DNA from: Candidatus Aminicenantota bacterium
GTDB lineage: Bacteria; Acidobacteriota; Aminicenantia; UBA2199
DNA length: 64,000 bases
NCBI GenBank assembly: GCA_026393835.1
Contig: JAPKZK010000051.1
Coordinates: 1 to 64,000, forward strand
Direction: 5' to 3'
Both the position numbers and the translations under genes were made by a program. The notes below the pieces were generated by a model. That model was given only the letters and a program-made list of their open reading frames with translations, was not told the DNA's origin and did not search any database. Shown here piece after piece: positions 26,907 through 35,571 of the stretch (position 1 is the first letter of the stretch; every line of letters starts with the position of its first letter).

Positions 26907-28796
26907 ATGCAAGTACAAATAGATGAAACCGATAACGGTTCATCTCGTTCTTTGGGGGATAATCCGATTACCTTTGAAGAATTAGGGATAGAACCGATGA
27001 TTATGAAAGCAATTTCCGAATTAGGGTTTACCACTCCGACGCCTATTCAAAAGGAAGCAATGCCCCTTTTATTCGGAAATAAAAATGATTTGATCGGCCT
27101 GGCCCAGACAGGCACAGGGAAAACCGCGGCTTACGGGGTCCCCTTAATTCAATATGTGTCGGGCCGGTCGACCGCCACCAGCGTCTTGATCCTAAGTCCC
27201 ACGCGGGAACTTTGCGTCCAGATTACCGGCGACTTAAAGAGCTTCGCCAAATATAAGAAAGATATCCGGGTAGTGGCTATTTACGGTGGCGCCAGTTTGG
27301 AGAACCAGTTTAAAGAACTGAAAAGGGGCGCGCAAATTATCGTGGCTACCCCGGGACGTATGCTGGATATGATTAACCGCCGCAAAGCGGATATTTCCCA
27401 GATCGAAACCCTGGTGCTGGACGAAGCGGATGAGATGCTGAATATGGGATTTAAAGAGGAACTGGACAGCATCCTTGAGACGACGCCCGCCGCCAAACGC
27501 ACACTCCTGTTTTCCGCCACCATGTCGCGGGACGTGGAACGTATTGCCCTAAAGTTTATGCATGACCCCATCGAAATTACCGTGGGCAGGAAAAACGAAG
27601 GCGCGGAAAATGTTTCCCATGTCTTTTACCTGGTGCATGCCAAAGACCGCTACCTGGCGCTAAAACGGATCGTCGATTATAATCCCAACATCTACTCGAT
27701 TATTTTCTGTCGCACCCGGCTCGAGACCCAGGAAGTCGCGGACCAATTGATGAGCGACGGCTATAATGCCGACGCGCTTCACGGGGACCTTTCCCAGGCG
27801 CAGCGGGATACGGTAATGCAGAAATTCAGGCTGCGCAACCTGCAAATGTTGATAGCTACGGATGTGGCCGCCCGGGGCCTGGATGTGGAAGGACTTACCC
27901 ATATTATCAATTACAACCTGCCGGATGACCTGGAACATTATACGCACCGCAGCGGCAGAACGGGTAGGGCCGGGAAATACGGCGTCTCTATCGCCATTAT
28001 TAATCTTAAAGAAAAATACTTGATTAAGAGTATTGAAAAAATGATCGGCAAAAAGTTCAAACAAGAACGGGTGCCCAATGGCAAGGAAATTTGTGAAAAA
28101 CAACTTTTCAACCTCATCGACCGCATGGAGAACGTCGATGTTTACAATGAAGAGATCGAAAGTTTCTTGCCTACCATTTACAAAAAGCTTGAATGGCTGG
28201 ACAGGGAGGAATTGATCAAGCGTTTTGTTTCCCGGGAGTTCAATCATTTCCTGGATTATTATAAAAACACAAAAGATATTAATGTGACTGAATGGGCGGA
28301 TGAAAAAAGGGGACGCGATAAAATTCGCGGAAAGGAGCGCGCGGGCGGCATGGGCGGTATGGGCGGCATGAGCGGCGGGCGCATGGGCAACATGGATGAC
28401 ATGGGCGACATGTGCCGTTTTTTCATTAACCTGGGGCGTAAAAACGAATTGACGCCGCAGTTGTTAATCGGCCTGGTTAACGATATTTCCCGGAGGTTCA
28501 GCATCCGCATCGGGAAAATCGATATTATGAATTCGTTTTCTTTTTTCGAAGCCGACGCCAACTACAAGGATGAAATCCTGGAAGCGTTTAATAAGAAATC
28601 GTTTAAGGGACAAAAAATAGTTACCGGCGAAGCGGAGCCGCATAACGGTCCCGGTAAAAAAAACAAAGAGAAAGACTTCAAAAAAAAAGACTTCAATAAA
28701 AAAGATTTCAAAAAGAAAGACTTCAAAAAGAAAGACCCCAAAAAGAAAAAAAAGGAAAACCCCGCCAATCAAAAGCGAGATAAATGGAAGGGATAG
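26907..28796 (+). CDS. deaD: DEAD-box ATP-dependent RNA helicase
   Basis: 629 residues. All helicase motifs are present: Q motif (PTPIQ), AQTGTGKT (Walker A), PTRELC, TPGRMLD, DEADEML (Walker B), SAT, HGDLSQAQRD, ATDVAARGLDV and HRSGRTGRAG. A DbpA-like RNA-binding domain follows (~510-585, FFINLGRKNELTP to KSFKGQKI). The gene then adds a Met/Gly-rich insert (GGMGGMGGMSGGRMGNM) before that domain and a very basic tail of KKDFK repeats. Such proteins remodel rRNA during ribosome assembly and cold adaptation. The deaD/csdA assignment rests on architecture; dbpA or cshA-type is the alternative. Confidence 0.92.
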   Translation: MQVQIDETDNGSSRSLGDNPITFEELGIEPMIMKAISELGFTTPTPIQKEAMPLLFGNKNDLIGLAQTGTGKTAAYGVPLIQYVSGRSTATSVLILSPTRELCVQITGDLKSFAKYKKDIRVVAIYGGASLENQFKELKRGAQIIVATPGRMLDMINRRKADISQIETLVLDEADEMLNMGFKEELDSILETTPAAKRTLLFSATMSRDVERIALKFMHDPIEITVGRKNEGAENVSHVFYLVHAKDRYLALKRIVDYNPNIYSIIFCRTRLETQEVADQLMSDGYNADALHGDLSQAQRDTVMQKFRLRNLQMLIATDVAARGLDVEGLTHIINYNLPDDLEHYTHRSGRTGRAGKYGVSIAIINLKEKYLIKSIEKMIGKKFKQERVPNGKEICEKQLFNLIDRMENVDVYNEEIESFLPTIYKKLEWLDREELIKRFVSREFNHFLDYYKNTKDINVTEWADEKRGRDKIRGKERAGGMGGMGGMSGGRMGNMDDMGDMCRFFINLGRKNELTPQLLIGLVNDISRRFSIRIGKIDIMNSFSFFEADANYKDEILEAFNKKSFKGQKIVTGEAEPHNGPGKKNKEKDFKKKDFNKKDFKKKDFKKKDPKKKKKENPANQKRDKWKG

Positions 28797-28855
28797 GAAA
28801 AGGATTGAAAAATTATCCGGAATCTGTTATCCTACAATATTAGAAGGTGTGAATA

Positions 28856-30226
28856 ATGAAAATAAAAATATTAAATTTCGGTCCCATTAAAAAATTTGAG
28901 TTTGATCTGTCCAAAGATTTGATTATGATTTATGGCAAAAACAATGTCGGTAAATCGTATTCCATGTCCGTGGTTTACCTGCTGTTGAAAAATTTATCTA
29001 ATATCGACCACTTTCGTTTATCGGAGATTACCCGGATCACGGTGGAAAAAAACGAAAAGATCGTAAAAGCTCAACTTAGCGAAGAGAAAGAGTGCAATTT
29101 AACGAAAACGGTCAATAATATCATAAAAGACATTTTGAATGAAGCCATTGGCGAAAACCTGGACAATTCATTCAAAAATACCTTTGGAGAACCGGTTCGC
29201 CTGAAAAACTTCAAATCGAAAGAACCGCCGGTTATCCGCATCACGATCTCAGACTACACGATTCATCTCAGTATAGGAGGACAAATAAAGGTCAACGAAT
29301 TTTCGCTGAATAAAGAAGTCACCGGGAAATATTCAGAGGACCCCAACGAATGGGGAGCGAGTGCTAAACAAGGTATATTCGAACTGAATTTTCCCACATC
29401 CGATGGTTCTCTTGAAACACTTCTTTCATCCATCGGTGATAGAATCAGGAAAATGATCGAAGAAATCGGGGCTCTCTATTTTTTCCCGGCTGGACGTACC
29501 GGTTTGGAAATCGGTCTCCAATCGCTTTTCCCCATATTCGCGGAGCTATCGAAAAAGAGGTCCCGCATCACTGAGAGGATCGATTTACCGATCATGGCCG
29601 AACCTATTGCCGATTATATCCTGCAATTATCTGAAATCGATAGCCATCTCGCCGGGCAAAATAAATTTCTCGATATCGCCGCACTTATCGAAAAAAATAT
29701 ACTGAAAGGGGAGGTGGGCTTCGATCCACGCAAGAAACGATTAACTTACAGACCTATCGATTCCGAATTAAACCTGGATATGAGTTTTGTCTCGTCCATG
29801 GTTTCCGAACTGTCACCCATCGTGGGCTTTTTAAAATATATTTTAGGAAGGAATTCGCGAGATATCGATATCAAACCGGTCATTTTTATCGAAGAACCGG
29901 AAGCGCATCTTCACCCGGAAGCCCAGGTGCAACTGGTGGATATTTTTGTAAAGCTGGCAGAAGCCGGAGTCAAATTGATCATCACATCTCACAGTAACTC
30001 TATGTTCAACAAACTCACCAATATGGTACTTGGGAAAACCCTCGCTGTAAAAAAGTATGCACCGATAATTTTGAAAGATACCGGCGCGGGAAGCGGCAGC
30101 ATCGGTAAGTTGATGGAAATCGATGATTTAGGAGTTGAAGACGAGAATTTCATGGACACCGCCGATGCGCTCTATGAAGAACGAGAGAATATTATCGAAA
30201 CCCTTTACACCGACCCCAATGATTGA
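28856..30226 (+). CDS. AAA/OLD-like ABC-type ATPase (putative defence ATPase)
   Basis: 456 residues. The N-terminus is KIKILNFGPIKKFEFDL followed by Walker A GKNNVGKS (27-34). The C-terminal half has the ABC/SMC-like signature and Walker B VIFIEEPEAHLHPEAQ, then the H-loop IITSHSNSM. There is no TOPRIM domain, so it is an AAA_15/AAA_21-type ATPase rather than a full OLD nuclease. These ATPases pair with separate nucleases in defence systems (PARIS, Septu, retron-like modules). Here the next ORF overlaps its end by 8 bases and looks like a small PD-(D/E)XK protein. The ribosome binding site is modest (GAAGGTG). Confidence 0.82.
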   Translation: MKIKILNFGPIKKFEFDLSKDLIMIYGKNNVGKSYSMSVVYLLLKNLSNIDHFRLSEITRITVEKNEKIVKAQLSEEKECNLTKTVNNIIKDILNEAIGENLDNSFKNTFGEPVRLKNFKSKEPPVIRITISDYTIHLSIGGQIKVNEFSLNKEVTGKYSEDPNEWGASAKQGIFELNFPTSDGSLETLLSSIGDRIRKMIEEIGALYFFPAGRTGLEIGLQSLFPIFAELSKKRSRITERIDLPIMAEPIADYILQLSEIDSHLAGQNKFLDIAALIEKNILKGEVGFDPRKKRLTYRPIDSELNLDMSFVSSMVSELSPIVGFLKYILGRNSRDIDIKPVIFIEEPEAHLHPEAQVQLVDIFVKLAEAGVKLIITSHSNSMFNKLTNMVLGKTLAVKKYAPIILKDTGAGSGSIGKLMEIDDLGVEDENFMDTADALYEERENIIETLYTDPND

Positions 30227-30569
30227 CGAAATCAAAAAAATAAAAGCATTAACCCCTTTCATCACAGACAAATGTGAAGAGAATCAAATCTGCGTAAGTA
30301 TGGATAATAGTATCCTCAATACGAATTATGCGGTTATAAAAGTAGACCAACACTATAATTCCTTGAGATTGAAAAAAACTCCTCCTTCGGTGGATTGCCT
30401 CATAACTATAAAATGCAGGGACAATGATTACATTATTTACCTGGTGGAATTAAAAAACATAAAATCACCGGCAGGTTTTAAAGTAGATAATATATATAAT
30501 AAATTCAAAACTACCATTGTGGATTTCATGGGAAATCGTTTGAATTCCAGGGGAAGTTGTATGTGTTAA
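30219..30569 (+). CDS. small PD-(D/E)XK nuclease-like partner of the ATPase
   Basis: 116 residues from the ATG at 30219 (MIDEIKKIKALTPF), overlapping the ATPase stop by 8 bases. The core PSVDCLITIKC ... IIYLVELKNIKSP fits a D...ExK nuclease site (Asp in VDCLI, E and K in VELKN). The C-terminus is doubtful: after TIVDFMGNR the frame ends quickly, while the +1-shifted frame continues about 18 more sensible codons (FEFQGKLYVLKHKLPNPMI). A frameshift near 30537 may therefore have shortened it. Its role as the nuclease of a two-gene defence module is inference from gene order. Confidence 0.6.
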   Translation: MIDEIKKIKALTPFITDKCEENQICVSMDNSILNTNYAVIKVDQHYNSLRLKKTPPSVDCLITIKCRDNDYIIYLVELKNIKSPAGFKVDNIYNKFKTTIVDFMGNRLNSRGSCMC

Positions 30570-30728
30570 AGCACAAACTTCCTAACCCCATGATTAAAAA
30601 TTGTTAGACGTATCGAAGAAAAGGGAGAGGGAGTAGACTGTCCGGCATTTGTGACATTATGAAGAGTTATTATTGGCAAATAACATGCTCATATATACGA
30701 AATAACTAAAAAAAATAGGAGGTTTATT

Positions 30729-31472
30729 ATGAAAGTTAGTTTCAAAAATGTGAGCAAGGTTATTGTCGTTGTGTTTGTGTGTGCATTGTCTTGCCTGCTG
30801 CTGGACGCAGAGGACCATAAATTGGAACTTAAGCTGAATGCCGGGGCGGCCTATTGCAGCATCGGCCAGTTTAATGATTTCATGGACGGGCGCGGTTGGA
30901 ACGTAAGCGGCGAAGGCTGGAATCATGCCCATTGGGGCATGGACGCCTCAGCCGAAATGGTATACCGGTTGAGTAAAAACCATGGGATTTCCGTAGGAAC
31001 AGGTTTCTTGTGGATCAACCGATGGACCGGGGATGGTATATATATGCGCGCCGATCTTGTTTTGTCCGGATATAAAACACGCATCCAGGCAGTCCCGCTT
31101 ACGTTAAATTTTCACTACACGATCCCCCTGGGACAGAAGCTTCGTCTCAATACGAGCGCCGGCCCGGGGTTGTACTTCGGCCGGTTTTCGCTAAAATCCG
31201 ATGCAATCTGGCCTGACGGCCCTCATAAAATGGTAAAGAAAACCCACGGCGCGGCATTAGGCGGACAGGCGGCAATGGGATTGGAAATGGACCTGGGCCG
31301 TCACCTGGCTTTGATTGTGGAAATGAATGGCCGCCTGGTACGTTTCACTACCATGATGGGAAAAATCGATGTCTGGAAAGACGGCGAAAAAATCGGGCAG
31401 GAAAAAAACATGGCTTATAACCTCGACCTGTCCGGGGTGGGACTACGCCTGGGTATGAAACTCTATCTATAA
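30729..31472 (+). CDS. outer-membrane beta-barrel-like protein
   Basis: 247 residues with a clear signal peptide (MKVSFKNVSKVIVVVFVCAL ... A-E at ~28). The mature part is rich in alternating aromatic/hydrophobic strands (LELKLNAGAAYCSIGQF, VGTGFLWINRW, VPLTLNFHYTIPLGQKLRLN, GLEMDLGRHLALIVEMNGR) and ends in a terminal strand GVGLRLGMKLYL, typical of small outer-membrane porin-like barrels. Strong ribosome binding site (AGGAGG). Function unknown; it stands alone, followed by a dispersed hairpin repeat. Confidence 0.7.
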   Translation: MKVSFKNVSKVIVVVFVCALSCLLLDAEDHKLELKLNAGAAYCSIGQFNDFMDGRGWNVSGEGWNHAHWGMDASAEMVYRLSKNHGISVGTGFLWINRWTGDGIYMRADLVLSGYKTRIQAVPLTLNFHYTIPLGQKLRLNTSAGPGLYFGRFSLKSDAIWPDGPHKMVKKTHGAALGGQAAMGLEMDLGRHLALIVEMNGRLVRFTTMMGKIDVWKDGEKIGQEKNMAYNLDLSGVGLRLGMKLYL

Positions 31473-31481
31473 TCGAAATAG

Positions 31482-31577
31482 GCCACCAAGAGACGGCGCA
31501 CGAAGGCACGAAGGTACACCAAGAAATTTATTATAAAAATCCTTGGCGCCTTGGTGTGCCGTCTCTTGGTGGCAACG
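31482..31577. repeat. dispersed hairpin element, copy 3 (TTTATTATAAAAAT core)
   Basis: A near-perfect 25-bp inverted repeat (arms start GCCACCAAGAGACGGC, two mismatches) flanks CACCAAGAAATTTATTATAAA and the CTTGGCGCCTTGG words. It is placed between the barrel protein and the convergent symporter gene, where it can act as a bidirectional terminator. It shares its core with copies at 11069 and 11484. Confidence 0.8.
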
Positions 31578-31583
31578 TTTTTA

Positions 31584-32915
31584 TTATTTCCTATCAAAGA
31601 TATAACCGATACCAAATCCCAATAAGGAAAGGCCCAGGCCGTAAGGCAAGGAATCGGGCCACTGCGGCAGCGGCAGCGATAAACCATAGGCATTGATAAA
31701 TACCACGATGGAAAATCCGCCGCCCAGTAACAAACTCAACAATGCCGCCAACGGCCGTTTCTTTTTAAAGAACAGCATGTACATGCCGGGTATAAACAAC
31801 CCCTCGGCCATGATCTCCGAAGCCAGGCCCAGGGTTTTAATAATAGAGTCAAATCGTAACGCCACCAGCGCCGCCAGCGCCCCGCAAATGAACGTGGCAA
31901 TCCTGGCGTAAAGAACCGTCCGGTTCTTGTGCTTGATGTAAATGACGTCCTTTACCAGGGTTAACGCCCCCACATTCATGGCTGTGGCCGCCGTTGACAT
32001 GATGGCCGCGGCAATACCCAGGAAAACCAATACTCCCCCACCCACGGGCAGCCAGTTTTTGATAACCACGCCCAACACATCCGCGCTATTTTCCGTCGCC
32101 GGGAAATTCCTTGAATATACCCCCGCCCGGATAACCAAATAATAAAAAAAAGCAAGCGCGGCGACAGACATCAGCAGCCCCCACCTGGAAGCTTTCGCCG
32201 ACCGGGCCGAGGCGATCTTTTGCCAGATGATGGGGGAAATCACCCAGGCCAGGGTAAAGGAAACTGTCATTAAAAGGTTATGCTCACTGTCGGCAAAAAA
32301 ATTAAAATCCGCCGGCTTAAACGCAGACGGGGAATTTTTAAAAAATACCGCGAGGTAAACCAATGAAACAGTGATTATCAAAAATTGCAGCGCATCTGTA
32401 AACACGATGGAGAGATACCCCCCCAGGTAAGAATAAAAAATCACTATTGCAGCGCCGATGATAACGGTTATCCCGTACCCGGTCCCCAGGAAGTTCCCTG
32501 CAAAAGTCCCCCAGGCCACCAGTTGCGAAGCCGCCAATACCACCATATAAAAGAAAATCAAAAAAGAGGCAAAACCGGACACCACTTTCCCATAATATTT
32601 TTCCAGCAGCACGGGCAGGGATACGAAACGGGTTTCCCTGACTTTCTTGTTGATAATAACAAAGATAATAATGGTGGTCAGGGTAGGAATGCACAGCAGC
32701 CATAACGCATTAACCCCGGTTTTATAAGCGGCGTTGGCCGTGGCAATAACGGATGCGGCCCCGAACCAGGACGCCGTTACCGTAAAAAAGATCAAGAAAC
32801 TGCCCATTTTCCGTTCGCCGTAAAAATAAGCGTCAAAGTCCGGGTTCTTTCGCGATACAACGATCCCGATGACCACCAGCAGCGCAAAATAGATAAATAG
32901 TCCTGTTAGATACAT
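31584..32915 (-). CDS. sodium:solute symporter family (SSS) transporter
   Basis: 443 residues, about 12-13 hydrophobic membrane helices throughout. The N-terminal GERKMGSFLIFFTVTASWFGA segment and GYLSIVFTDALQF are typical of the SSS (SLC5-like) family, which couples Na+ entry to uptake of sugars, amino acids, organic acids or vitamins. Substrate cannot be told. Its start overlaps the end of ligA by 10 bases (32906-32915), so it is transcribed from the ligA promoter. It is convergent with the barrel gene across a hairpin repeat. Confidence 0.88.
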   Translation of the reverse strand: MYLTGLFIYFALLVVIGIVVSRKNPDFDAYFYGERKMGSFLIFFTVTASWFGAASVIATANAAYKTGVNALWLLCIPTLTTIIIFVIINKKVRETRFVSLPVLLEKYYGKVVSGFASFLIFFYMVVLAASQLVAWGTFAGNFLGTGYGITVIIGAAIVIFYSYLGGYLSIVFTDALQFLIITVSLVYLAVFFKNSPSAFKPADFNFFADSEHNLLMTVSFTLAWVISPIIWQKIASARSAKASRWGLLMSVAALAFFYYLVIRAGVYSRNFPATENSADVLGVVIKNWLPVGGGVLVFLGIAAAIMSTAATAMNVGALTLVKDVIYIKHKNRTVLYARIATFICGALAALVALRFDSIIKTLGLASEIMAEGLFIPGMYMLFFKKKRPLAALLSLLLGGGFSIVVFINAYGLSLPLPQWPDSLPYGLGLSLLGFGIGYIFDRK

Positions 32916-34957
32916 GTTTCTTTCAGCATTTCCAAAAAATGCGGTTCATCGATAATAGCGATATTCAATTGTTGGGCCTTCTGCAACTTGGAACCCGGGG
33001 CGGAACCCACCAGCAGGTGGGTCGTGCCGGAAGAAACCGCGCCGGTCACTTTCCCGCCCCGCCTCTCGATTTCCTCCGCCGCCTTAGACCGCGGCTGGAA
33101 ATTATCAAAGGAACCGGTAATCACCCACACCTGTCCGTTGAAAGGCATATCACCCGCCTCCCGCATTGCCGGCATTTCCTCTGCGAAATTCAAACCCACC
33201 TTTTTCAATTCTTCGATAACCGCCAGGCGCTGGGGATCGGTAAAGTGCTTGATCAGCAAATTGGCCGTGATTTCGCCAAAGCCCCCGATGCGGGAAAACT
33301 CTTCCACATTCCCCCTGGCAGCCGCTGCGATTATTTTATCGATGGAATTGAAACCGTTCTTTATCAAGTCGGCGGCGGCAGAGGCGCCCAGGCCGTCGAA
33401 GCCCAATGCCGTAAGCACTTTTCGGAAAGGCTTCTTCTTCGAATTTTCCACGCTGGTTTTGATGTTATTAACTTTCTTTTCTTTGAATCCCTCTTCCTTT
33501 AATAATTCATCATAATTAAAAGAATATAAATCCGGGATGGTTTTGATAAATCCTTTTTCGAACATAAACACAATGGTCTTTTCTCCCAGGGTATCGATAT
33601 CCATCTGGTCTTTGGAAGCAAAATAAATAATGGCGCGTGCGAGCCGTTCCGGGCATGCCCGGTTCTTACAGAAATGATGGCCCCCGTCTTTTTCCAGTAT
33701 GGACTTGCAAAAGGGGCATTCCCGGGGGAACTTAAATATGGTGGGGTTTTCAGGGTCTTTTTCCAGCACTTCTTCCACGGCGGGAATAATATCCCCCCGT
33801 TTCGAGATACCGACCGAATCCCCAATGCCCAATTCCAGCATTTCAATATATTCCTGGTTGTGGAGTGTGGCCCTGGAGACCGTGCTGCCGGCGATTTTTA
33901 CCGGTTCCAGGAGGGCCACCGGGGTGACCCGGCCGTTACGGCCCACCTGGACCTGGATTTCTTTTACGCGCGTTTGGGCCGTGGGCGCCTCGAATTTAAA
34001 GGCCAGGGCCCAGCGCGGGTGATGCGCCGTATAACCCAGCGCGTCCCGCACATCCAGTTCATTGATTTTTATCACCAGGCCGTCGATCTCATAGTCCAGG
34101 TTATCCCGCTGCTCCATCCGGCGTTTTACATAGCCCGGCAGCTCGCTGATGGCGCCGCTGAAGATTTCCGGGAGCTTTTCGTTGACGCGCGACCGCATGC
34201 CGCTGTCATCGGAAAAAAAACCCACGTTTTTATTTATGGTGAAACCATTCTCTTTTAATTTGGCGAGAATCATGATATGGTCATTGGTAAAGGGCGGGGT
34301 AAAGTACCCCTCGTAAGTGAAGATCTTAAGGGGAACTTTCGCCGCGATAGAGGATTTGAGATTTCGTAAGGAGCCGGCGGCCAGGTTGCGGGGGTTGGCG
34401 AATTTGTTTTCAAAGGCCGCGTTAAAAGTAACAAATTCCGACTTATTAAAGAAAATTTCGCCCCTGATGGCGAAATCAGCCGTTTCCCCGGTAACCAGGG
34501 GGATTTGTTTAATCGTGCGGGCGTTTTCCGTGACGTCGTTTCCCACCAGGCCGTTTCCCCGGGTCAGGGCCGTATCCAGTTTCCCGGCTTTATAGTATAG
34601 GACGATGGAAGCGCCGTCGATTTTTTCTTCCACCACGAAGCTGAGAGTTTTATCGGAATTGGCAATAGTTTTGGCGAGCCATTTTTCCAGGCCTGCGATG
34701 GTATATTCTTTCTCCAGGCTTAAAACAGGGATGGAGTGTTCTTTTTCGGGGAAGGTGTTGTCCAGGTCGGAGCCCACCCGTTTGGTGGGGGAATTGTCGG
34801 AGGCGTACTCAGGGTATTTTTTCTCCAGTTCCGCCAGTTCATCGAACAGCCGGTCATATTCCTTATCGGGAATCTCCGGCGCCGTCTTGACATAATAAAG
34901 GTACTGATGTTTAAGTAATTCCGCGGTCAGATTTTCGATTTTTTCTTTAATATCCAT
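32906..34957 (-). CDS. ligA: NAD+-dependent DNA ligase
   Basis: 683 residues, normal for LigA. It seals nicks in replication and repair using NAD+. Features in order: Ia domain with the NAD-binding HQYLYYV; adenylation lysine K112 in EEKIDGAS; GEIFF and NPRNLAAGSLR; the OB-fold; a four-Cys zinc finger in CPFCKS...HFCKNRACPER (~410-430); helix-hairpin-helix repeats; and a BRCT domain (~600-683, GQVWVITGSF ... GTTHLLVG). Preceded by a near-consensus promoter giving a leaderless start. Followed by the symporter with a 10-base overlap. Confidence 0.97.
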   Translation of the reverse strand: MDIKEKIENLTAELLKHQYLYYVKTAPEIPDKEYDRLFDELAELEKKYPEYASDNSPTKRVGSDLDNTFPEKEHSIPVLSLEKEYTIAGLEKWLAKTIANSDKTLSFVVEEKIDGASIVLYYKAGKLDTALTRGNGLVGNDVTENARTIKQIPLVTGETADFAIRGEIFFNKSEFVTFNAAFENKFANPRNLAAGSLRNLKSSIAAKVPLKIFTYEGYFTPPFTNDHIMILAKLKENGFTINKNVGFFSDDSGMRSRVNEKLPEIFSGAISELPGYVKRRMEQRDNLDYEIDGLVIKINELDVRDALGYTAHHPRWALAFKFEAPTAQTRVKEIQVQVGRNGRVTPVALLEPVKIAGSTVSRATLHNQEYIEMLELGIGDSVGISKRGDIIPAVEEVLEKDPENPTIFKFPRECPFCKSILEKDGGHHFCKNRACPERLARAIIYFASKDQMDIDTLGEKTIVFMFEKGFIKTIPDLYSFNYDELLKEEGFKEKKVNNIKTSVENSKKKPFRKVLTALGFDGLGASAAADLIKNGFNSIDKIIAAAARGNVEEFSRIGGFGEITANLLIKHFTDPQRLAVIEELKKVGLNFAEEMPAMREAGDMPFNGQVWVITGSFDNFQPRSKAAEEIERRGGKVTGAVSSGTTHLLVGSAPGSKLQKAQQLNIAIIDEPHFLEMLKETCI

Positions 34958-34963
34958 GGGGTA

Positions 34964-34992
34964 ATTATAAATAAGATTCTCGGCCGGGTCAA
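34964..34992 (-). promoter_or_regulatory. ligA promoter, predicted leaderless
   Basis: Minus strand TTGACC (34992-34987), 17 bases, TATAAT (34969-34964), then 6 bases and the ATG at 34957. There is no ribosome binding site. It is divergent from the promoter at 35021, only 28 bases away. Confidence 0.65.
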
Positions 34993-35020
34993 TAGAAGAG
35001 AAAAAAATGGGGCTTACCGG

Positions 35021-35049
35021 TTGAATTTTTCTTTAGAAAAGTGTAAGAT
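35021..35049 (+). promoter_or_regulatory. promoter of the dCMP deaminase operon, predicted leaderless
   Basis: TTGAAT (35021-35026), 17 bases, TAAGAT (35044-35049), then 6 bases and the ATG at 35056; no Shine-Dalgarno sequence. Confidence 0.55.
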
Positions 35050-35055
35050 ATCAAA

Positions 35056-35571
35056 ATGACAGTAAGACCGGAAAAAGATCAATATTACCTGGACATCGCC
35101 AGGGTGGTGGCCACGCGCTCCACCTGCCTGAAAGTACTAATCGGCGCAATTATCGTAAATGAAGACCAGATCATTGCCACCGGTTATGTGGGCGCCCCGC
35201 GCAAAACCAAAAGCTCCCTTGAACACGGCTTCTGTCTGAGAAAAAAACTGAATATCCCCTCAGGCCAACAATACGAACTGTGCCGCTCGGTTCACGCGGA
35301 GCAAAACGCTGTCATCAACGCCGCGCGGGCCGGGGTCAGTTTGTTGGGCGGGAATATGTATATCTACGGCGAAACCAAAGATTCGGGAAAAGTTATAAAC
35401 GCATTTCCCTGTTTCATCTGCAAAAAAATGATCATAAACGCCGGGTTAAACAGGATTATTGTTTCGATAAAAGATACCCAACAAGGCTATATGATCTTTA
35501 CCGTGGATGAATGGATCAAGCAGTGGCAGGAGATCGATATTATCGATGATAGGTATAAATATGGACAATAA
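35056..35571 (+). CDS. deoxycytidylate (dCMP) deaminase-like zinc enzyme
   Basis: 171 residues of the cytidine/deoxycytidylate deaminase family. The zinc-site motifs are H80-A-E82 (HAEQNAV) and PCFIC with C119 and C122. The longer loop with GFCLRKKLNIPSGQQYELCRSVHAE is the arrangement of dCMP deaminases and ComE operon protein 2, which convert dCMP to dUMP for dTTP synthesis. It heads a run with a P-loop kinase and coaD. Free-cytidine deaminases are shorter and lack this loop, so dCMP is the more likely substrate. Confidence 0.85.
   Translation: MTVRPEKDQYYLDIARVVATRSTCLKVLIGAIIVNEDQIIATGYVGAPRKTKSSLEHGFCLRKKLNIPSGQQYELCRSVHAEQNAVINAARAGVSLLGGNMYIYGETKDSGKVINAFPCFICKKMIINAGLNRIIVSIKDTQQGYMIFTVDEWIKQWQEIDIIDDRYKYGQ

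Noticed and set aside
27660-28247. 195-codon minus-strand frame inside the helicase gene
   Set aside because: Antisense shadow with no independent start signals.
33674-34258. 194-codon plus-strand frame inside ligA
   Set aside because: Antisense shadow of a clearly conserved gene.
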